Source: UBA1715 sp045615765
Lineage (GTDB): Bacteria; Bacteroidota; Bacteroidia; Bacteroidales; UBA1715
Length of the DNA: 64,000 nucleotides
Reading direction: 5' to 3'
Assembly: GCA_045615765.1 (NCBI GenBank)
Contig: JAZLFM010000048.1
Span: 6,552 to 70,551 of the forward strand
Shown: positions 52,070 to 61,000 of the stretch, piece by piece
Layout of the letters: every line of letters begins with the position of its first letter
Position numbering within the stretch: position 1 is the stretch's first letter
Position numbers and translations under genes: made by a program
Notes under the pieces: model-generated
Told to the model about the DNA's origin: nothing
What the model saw: only the letters and a program-made list of their open reading frames with translations
Database searches by the model: none

Positions 52070-55000
52070 ATGAAAAAAATATATAGATTTCTTGCGGTTG
52101 CTATTCTCTTTTCGCTATTTGGAAATGCTACATTTTCGCAAGTAAAATTTAATGAAGTTCAACCTTCAAATTCAAAGACACAAATCGATCCAGATTTTTA
52201 TAAATACAGAGATTGGGTTGAGTTGTATAATACTGGTTCTTCAACGGTAGATTTAAGTGGGTATTACATAACCGACAATAAGGATAAACCAAGAAAATGG
52301 CAAGTTCCTGCGGGAAAATCAATTGCCTCAAAGGCCTTTTTGTTGATTTACTGTGATGGTGAAGATGTTACAGGAAAAGCAATGCACACAAATTTCAAAA
52401 TCTCGGAAGGTGATGTGTTGTATTTGTATTCTTCTACAATGCGTTTGATGGACTCTGTTCATATTGGAAATATAGAGTCTGATTATACTTATGGACGTTT
52501 GGTTAATGGTACTGGCGCTTGGGCAGCTTTGTCAAAACCTACTCCAGGAGCATCGAATGTTTCAACAACAGTCAAAGGGTTAGCTCCAAAACCTGTGTTT
52601 TCGATAAAGGGAGGTTATTTTAATAAAGAACAAAATATCACATTGTCAACGACTTTGCCGGGATCGGTTATTCGTTATACTACTGATGGTTCTGAACCTA
52701 CCGAAAAGTCTCCTATCTATGAGGGTGCTATTACGGCAAAAAGTACGGTGAAAACGACTCAAAAATCAGGTTATGATCGTAAGGATAAAACAGGTATTCA
52801 ACATTATTCATATCCATCTTCTTTAAGCTATCCTTCTTCCAAATATACAGGAACAAGAACGTATGGTTTTGTTTTGAAAGCAAAAGTATTCCATGACGAT
52901 TATGTACCAAGTGAAACAGAAGGAAATACTTATTTTATAAATATCAACGCTCGTTCGCTTCCAGTGGTGGCAGTGTCGACAGATTTTGCGAACTTTTTTG
53001 ATGCAGATAGCGGTATCTATATTCAAGGAACTAATGGTGCGTACGATGGTTATGTTACAGCAAACTGGCGTCAGGATTGGGAACGAAAGGTTTATGTTGA
53101 ATATTTCGATGCGAGTGGAAATCGACAATTTGGTGTGTCGGCTGGTGCTTCAACAATGGGTGCAGTTTCTCGAAATTATGATATGAAATCGTTGAATATC
53201 GTAATGAAGAAAAAATACGAAGCAGGACAGATAAATTATCCGTTGTTCGGTGAAGATGGTTTGTCTTCATATAAATCGTTTGTGTTGCGTAATGCCGGTA
53301 ATGATTGGGAACAAGGATCTAAATATAGAGATGCAGCAATACAACAAGTGCTTCGTGGTCAAATAGATTTGGAGACACAAGATTTTGAACCTGTTGTGAT
53401 GTATTTGAATGGTGAGTATTGGGGGTTGATAAATTTGCGTGAACGTTTTGATGAAGATTATTTTGCTGGTTATCATGACTATGCCGATGATATTGATTTG
53501 TTGAAATATGCGGCAGATAGTACCTATCATTTCCGCGCTTCAAAAGGTACGACAGAACGTCTTGCTGAAATGATGACATATTTGGCGAACAATTCCTTGA
53601 CTTCGGATGAAAATTATGAGTTTGTTAAAAATCACTATATCGATGTTGATAATGCAATAAACTATTATATCGCTCAATTGTATTGTCAAAATACTGACTG
53701 GCCAACAAACAATATGCGTATGTGGCGTCCAAGAACAGAAAATGGAAAATTCCGTTTCCCTTGGTATGATGCGGATTTTGGATATGGTTTGTGGGGTGGC
53801 GATGCCTATACAAATCCATGGGATAACTTTGATAAGTCAAGTTATGCAAAGAAAACGTCTGTAGCCATACTTAATTATCTTTTGAAAAACGATGAATTTA
53901 AGGCTGAATTTGTTCAACGTTTTTATGCAATGATGGCGACTGTGTATAACCCAGAACGTTTTATTACTATTTCAGACAATATAGAAAATAAATTGTCTAT
54001 GGAACGTGAAGCCTTAATGGATGAATGGACTTGTACATTGAATGCAGGAGATTGTTATGGTTATGGCGTATGTGCAATGCAATCTTGGGCTACCAAGCGT
54101 GTAGGCTATATGAAAGATTATGTTGATTCTAAGTTTGGTAGCAAAGGAACAACGACATTAAATGTGAAATATTCTAGCTCACAAGGACAAGTATATGTTT
54201 GTTCTATACCTGTAAGTAATGGATATTCTGCTGCTCATCAAAAAAATAGAGCAATTCGCTTGACTGCCGAACCAAAAGATGGGTATGCTTTTTCTGCTTG
54301 GAAAAATGGAACAACTGTAGTTTCTACTGATCCTGAATATTTTGCAACGATAGAAAGTACAACGACAATTACTGCGGAATTTGTTACACGTCCTACAGAA
54401 AAGAATTTGTATATCAATGAATTCCTTGCTTCAAATAGTACAGACATTCTAAGTGAGTCTTTGAAACATGAAGATTGGATTGAAATTTACAATGCCGGTT
54501 CTTCTGATGTGAATATGGCAGGTTTGTATTTATCTGATAATCTTACAAATCTTACAAAATATCAAATTCCGTATGGAGAAGCGCAAAAAACTGTTATAAA
54601 AGCAGGAGGATTCCTTTTGTTTTGGGCTGATAAAGAATCACAAGATGGGGTTCTACATTTGCCATTTAAGTTAGACCGTTCAAAAGGATCGATTTATTTA
54701 TCACAGAAAAATACATCGGGAACAGTTTCAATTATAGATTCTATTCAATATGCACAACAAAATACAGATGTGTCGTATGGTCGTTTCCCTGATGGTTCTT
54801 CAAATTTGATTATATTTACGAAGACAACTCCAAATGCTTCAAATACAATACTTTCGGATAGTTATGTTAACGGTTTGGTAATCAATGAATTTATGTCAAA
54901 GAATACCACAACTATACAAGAAGAAACAGGAACTTATGCCGATTGGTTCGAAATCTACAACTCAACATCAAAAGATATTGATTTAGGAGGTTTGTTTGTA

Positions 55001-58000
55001 ACCAATGATTTGAACAACTTGAATAAATATATGATTCCTAAAGGTCAACCGGAATTGACAACAGTAAAAGCTGGTGGATATTATGTATTTTGGTGTGATA
55101 AACAGACTGCGATTAATCCAAACCATGTTGATTTTAAATTACCTGCAGCTGCGGGAGATATTGCTATTGTTCAGTTGCGTGGTTCTGAAAACTATATAAT
55201 TGATCAAGTTTCGTATTCAAATCAAGGTGAAGATGTATCGTATGGTCGTTATCCTTCGGTTACATCGGATTTTAGATATTTGTTAACACCAACTCCAAAT
55301 GCTAAGAATGCAAACAATGTTACTGTAAAACCAGTTTCTGGTATTACGATTAACGAAGTTCTAGCTTTGAATACTTCTATTGTTGCTGATGAACAAGGTA
55401 ATTATAGCGATTATATAGAGTTTTATAATGGTTCAAGTTCTGCTATTGATTTAGGAGGATTATTCATAAGTGATTCGGCCGGTTATTCTCTTCGTTGCCG
55501 TATTCCTACAACGAATTCCGCTCTTACAACAGTACAGTCGGGTAAGTGGATATCATTTTGGGCAGATGGAAAACCAGAACTTGGTGCAAATCACTTGGAT
55601 TTCTCATTGAGTGGAGCTGGAGAATCGGTAGTTTTGAGTCAAATCGATGCTGATGGTATTATATCGACTATTGATCAAGTAACATTTGGCGCTCAAACAG
55701 AGAATATCAGTTATGGTCGTTATCCAGAGACAAATGATAATTGGGAAGAAATGTCACCAACTTATGGTGCAAAGAATCAATCTGTAAATTCTAGTGTGGC
55801 ATTGAAGACATTAACATCTTCTGTTGGCGTTATTACTCCATCACTTTCGACTTCAGTTCTTGCTTATGAATGTGTGTTACCTGCAGGTACAACAGAAGTT
55901 CCTGTGATATCGGCAACGACAGTTCACGAAAAAGCATCGGCTACAGTTACACAAGCTGAGTCATTAGATGGAAATGCAACAGTAAAAGTTATTTCTGCAA
56001 ATGGTTATAATAGTGAGGTTTATAAAGTAACATTTAAAATCGCTGCGTCATCGGATGCTACGCTTGCAACATTGACATTAGGTGGTGGAACTTTACAACC
56101 AAGTTTTTCTCCTAATGTATATAGTTACAAAGCAATGTTGAATACTACATATGTACCTTATATTACAGCTATTGCTACTGATAAGAATGCGAATGTGGAA
56201 ATTGACTATGCCGAAACAGTTTCGGAAACAACTGTGATTACAGTTACAGCAGAAGATGGCTCAAGTAAGAGATATGAAATCACTTATTCTGCAGCTTCTT
56301 CACAAAATATCGTTTCTGAATGGTCGGATGACTTTACAAATGGAATAGATAATGTTTCTATTGTTTCGGATCAATATAAGATTTCTCTTCAAAATATTTC
56401 AACTCCGGGTGGTTTTGGTCAACCTGCTACGTCGAATAAGAAATTAGGTGTTTCTTTAGAACAAACAGGAAAAGAAACTGAGTTTGGCTATATTGAATAC
56501 CATTTGCCAACGGGATATGTGTTGGATGGAACATCAGCATTGTATGTTTCTATGGATGTTGTTGGTGTTGCAAATGGAGAAACTCTTAATGGGGTAACTG
56601 TTGATAATGAATATATTAGCTTTAATGTTGCTTTAGTTGATATTTATGGAAATGTTTCAGATTACTTAACTCCGGAAAAGACTTTGAGTTCAAGTACAAC
56701 GGGAACGACTACATTTAATTATGCTTCGGCAAGTTATATTACGAAATCGGCTATAGTTGCTGTTCGTATAGGCTTGTCTGGTCCAAGTGATTCTAAAAAA
56801 GCAAGAAATAAGGCTGCGTATATCGACAATTTAGTAATAGGTCCAAAAACATCTACAGGAAATAGTGAAGCTGTTGCTTTATCTGACAATGCCGATATGA
56901 AATCAATTTCGGTAAATGTCGGAACGTTATCTCCTGTATTTAGTCAAACAACTCATTCTTATGTCGTTACATTGCCTGCAGGTACAACTGAAATACCTGT
57001 TGTAACAGCTGTGGCTCAAGATGCTAGCGCTTATTTGGAAGTTACTCAGGCTTCTCAAATGGATGGGGTGGCTTATGTGAAAGTTATATCGCAAGATATG
57101 ACGAAAATGAATGAATATGCAATTCAATATGTTGTGACTCCTGCAGTTGTTACAGGTTATACTGATTATGTAGTTCGTCCGGCAATGAAAGGTTGGAGTG
57201 AGACATCTTCGTTGTACGAGATGACATATAATGGTGGTGATATTGCTGTTGCATATAATAGAACATCGTCAGCATCGGATGCTATACAATATAATATAGT
57301 GGACGAAGATTATAAGATATTGGATCTACAAGAAAAACCATATGTTTCTATAAAATTAAAATCTACTGTTGCAACATCCTTGTTTGTTGAATTGTTTGAC
57401 TCTAAAGGAAATAAGTCTGCTGCAACAGTTAGTGCTGCTGAATGTTCCGCTGGTGCTGAATATGTAACATATACATTTGATTTTACCAATAAGTTTGCAT
57501 CAGCAAATGCTTCTGATATATATGGAATGAACTTGTATTTTGATAAAGGTTCTTCTACAAAATCTTCAGGTACGATTACAATTGATGAACTTCGTTTTGG
57601 TGATGATGTAGAATTGTCAATCAATAAGGCTCCTGTTTGGAGCGAAATTCCTTCGCAAACAATTCAACAAGGGGATTCTTTCTCAAATATTAATTTGACA
57701 GCGTTTGTTACAGATGATGCAACAGAACCTTCTCTTTTGAAATATGAATTAGAAAATGCTTCTGAAAACTTATCGTTGACAATTTCGTCAGGAGTATTGT
57801 CGATTGCGGTAAAAAATACTAGTTGGTTAGGTTCTGAGACTATAAAAATTAGTGCGACTGATGAAAATGGAGCAAGCTCAAATGTTTCAGTTGTTTTAAC
57901 AGTTGAAGAATTGAAAATTGATATTGAATCAGTTTCATTTAGTCAATCAAGTATTTCTGTAGCACAAGATAAGAAAGTTGATCTTTCTACTTATGTGACA

Positions 58001-61000
58001 TATAAACCTGCAAATGCGACTATAGAATCGATGGTATGGTCGGTTTCTGATAAAGACATCGCTGCTATTAATGGTGTAGGTGAACTTACCAATATGCTTG
58101 ATTTCGGTCAAGAAACAGTTCTTGTAACGGTTGTGATAACAGATAAGAGTGGTAATGTGTACACAAAAACTATGTCTGCTGTTCTTACCGGTTGTCCTAC
58201 TGAAGTTGCAGTGGTTTCATTGGAGGACTCAAAAATAAACCTTCATTATGGCGAAACGGCACAGTTGGAATATGAAATTTCTCCTGCATCAGCGTGTGTA
58301 AAATCTGTTTCGTACACTAGTTCAGATAAAACTATTGCAAAAGTATCAGACAATGGTTTGATTACGGCTTTATCTGAAAATGGTTCTTCAGTTATTACAG
58401 TTACGGTAAATGATGGATTTTCGGTAAAAACTGCAACTTGTACGGTAACAGTTTCGAAGGATTGCTCTGGTGATATAGAATTGTCGTTGAACAAGACAAC
58501 AATGTCTTTATTGACAAATGCAAGTGAAAAATTAATATCGGCAATTACTCCGGAAAATGAATGTACTGCAGATAATGAAGTTGTTTGGACTACATCAAAT
58601 GCCTCTGTTGCAACAGTTTCTAATGGTGTTGTTTCTGGTGTAGCAGAAGGTACGGCAACAATTACAGCGACGACAACTGGTAATGGAAAAACAACAGCTA
58701 CTTGTATAGTTACTGTTACTTCTGATTGTGTTTCTGGTCCAGTTGAAATGAGTATTAGCTCAGAAAACGAAACTATGTACTTGTCTGGTAATTTAATGCT
58801 GACAGCAGAAATTACAACAGACAATCCTTGTAATAGTACTATTGTTTGGTCGTCATCAGACGAAACGATTGCGACCGTTGAAGATGGAGTTGTTACCCCA
58901 ATAAAATATGGAACTGTCGTTATTCGTGCTACAGCAAAACAAGATGCAAGTTCATTTATTGAATGTAATGTAACGGTAGCAGAAAAAGAAGTAACTGCAG
59001 TAGAACTTGTACCACAAGCAAAAATGATGTATGTGGGTACAACACAAACAATGACCGCGAATGTTACTCCTGAAGATGCCGATAATAAATCAATAGCTTG
59101 GTTGTCTTCTGATCCTGATATTGCGAAAGTTTCAAATAAGGGTGTTGTTACTGCTTTGTCTAGTGGAACTGTTACGATTTATGCTGTAGCAGCAAGTAGT
59201 GTTTCCGATCATTACAGTATTCAAGTTGTGGATGTTGAAGTTCAAAATATAAATTTGAATATATCAAAGGTTACGTTGACAACAGGTGATAAACAACAAG
59301 TGTCTGTTTCGTATGAACCAGAAAATGCAACAAATAAATCTTTGACTTGGACTTCTACAGACGAAACAATAGCAACGGTTTCTGAAGATGGTTTGATTAC
59401 TGCTGTTGGTGAAGGAACTACTACAATTGTTGTAAAAACAATGAGTGGAATTTCTAAGGTTGTGACAGTTACTGTTCAATCTGATGTTATTGCAGTAGAA
59501 AAAGTTACAGTTACGCCTTCAACGGTAACAATGACAACAGGTGATACAAAACAACTAACAGCAACTGTAACTCCAGTTGATGCAACAAATAAAACAATCT
59601 CTTGGACATCTTCAGATGAGGAAGTTGCAATAGTTTCAGCTGAAGGTCTTGTAACAGCAATAGGAGCAGGAACGGCAGAGATAGTTGCATCGTCGGCAAA
59701 TGGAAAAACAGCAACTGTAAATGTTACTGTTAATTATAAACAAATTGCAAGTATTACGTTTGCATCAAATAAAGAGACAATAAACGAAGGTGAAAGTTTT
59801 GATTTAAGTTCTTTGATAAACCTTTCTCCTGCAACAGTCGAAACGAAATCTATGGTATGGTCAATCAATTCTTCGAATGCCACAATTGATGAAGATGGTT
59901 TGTTGACGAATAATCGATTGTATGGCACAGAACAAGCAACAGTAACAGTAAAGGTAACAGATATGTACGGTACCGTGAAGACGGCAACAATGTTGGTTAC
60001 ATTAAATGGTTGTCAACAAAAAGTTACAAGTGTTACTGTAAATACTGATGAAGTTGAGATTTCTGCTTCTGAAACAGCTTCTTTATCTGTTACTATTTTG
60101 CCTGTAGATGCTTGTGTGGAATCTATAACATATACTTCTGCAGATAAAACAATTGCTACAGTATCTGCGTCTGGTAAAATATCTGCAGTGTCGGAAGGTA
60201 ATACAACGATAACAGTTGCTGTTTCGGATGGTTTTTCTACTATAGAAAAGAACATCGCAGTGTCTGTCTTGAAAGATGTTATAGCAGTAACAGCAGTGTC
60301 ATTTGAACAATCGTCATATATAAAATATATTGGTGATGAGTTTGTAATGAATGCGTCTGTTTATCCTCTTGATGCAACCAATCAGTCTTTAGTATGGACG
60401 TCTTCTGATAATACTGTTGCAACTGTTACAGAAAATGGTACTGTTACTATTTTGTCTGCAGGTAAAGTAACTATTACAGCAAAGGCTAACAATGGTGTTT
60501 CTGCTTCTTGTTTAATTACAGCAAAAGCTATAGATGTTACAGCAGTTAATTTGAGTCAGACAACATTGTCAATTCAAGTTTTTGATAGTGAACAGTTGAC
60601 TGCAACAGTCTCACCATTAAATGCGACAGATAAAACTATCATTTGGTCTTCTTCAAATGAAACAATAGCTTCTGTTGATGAAAACGGTATTGTGACAGCT
60701 AATAAATCTGGTTCTTGTTCAATAATGGCAACTTCGTCAAATGGAAAGACAAAATCATGTACGGTTACAGTTACTGATATTGAACCAACTTCTATATCAG
60801 TTTCAGAATCGTCTGTAAACTTGGATATTGATGAAAGTAAGACAATAGTAACAACATTGTCTCCTAAAAATGTTACTGATACAGAATTGACTTGGAAATC
60901 TAATAATACAACTATAGCAACAGTTTCAAATGGTGTTATTACTGCTGTTGGTGCGGGAACTGCTAAAATTATAGTAACAACAGGTAATGGCTTACAAAAA

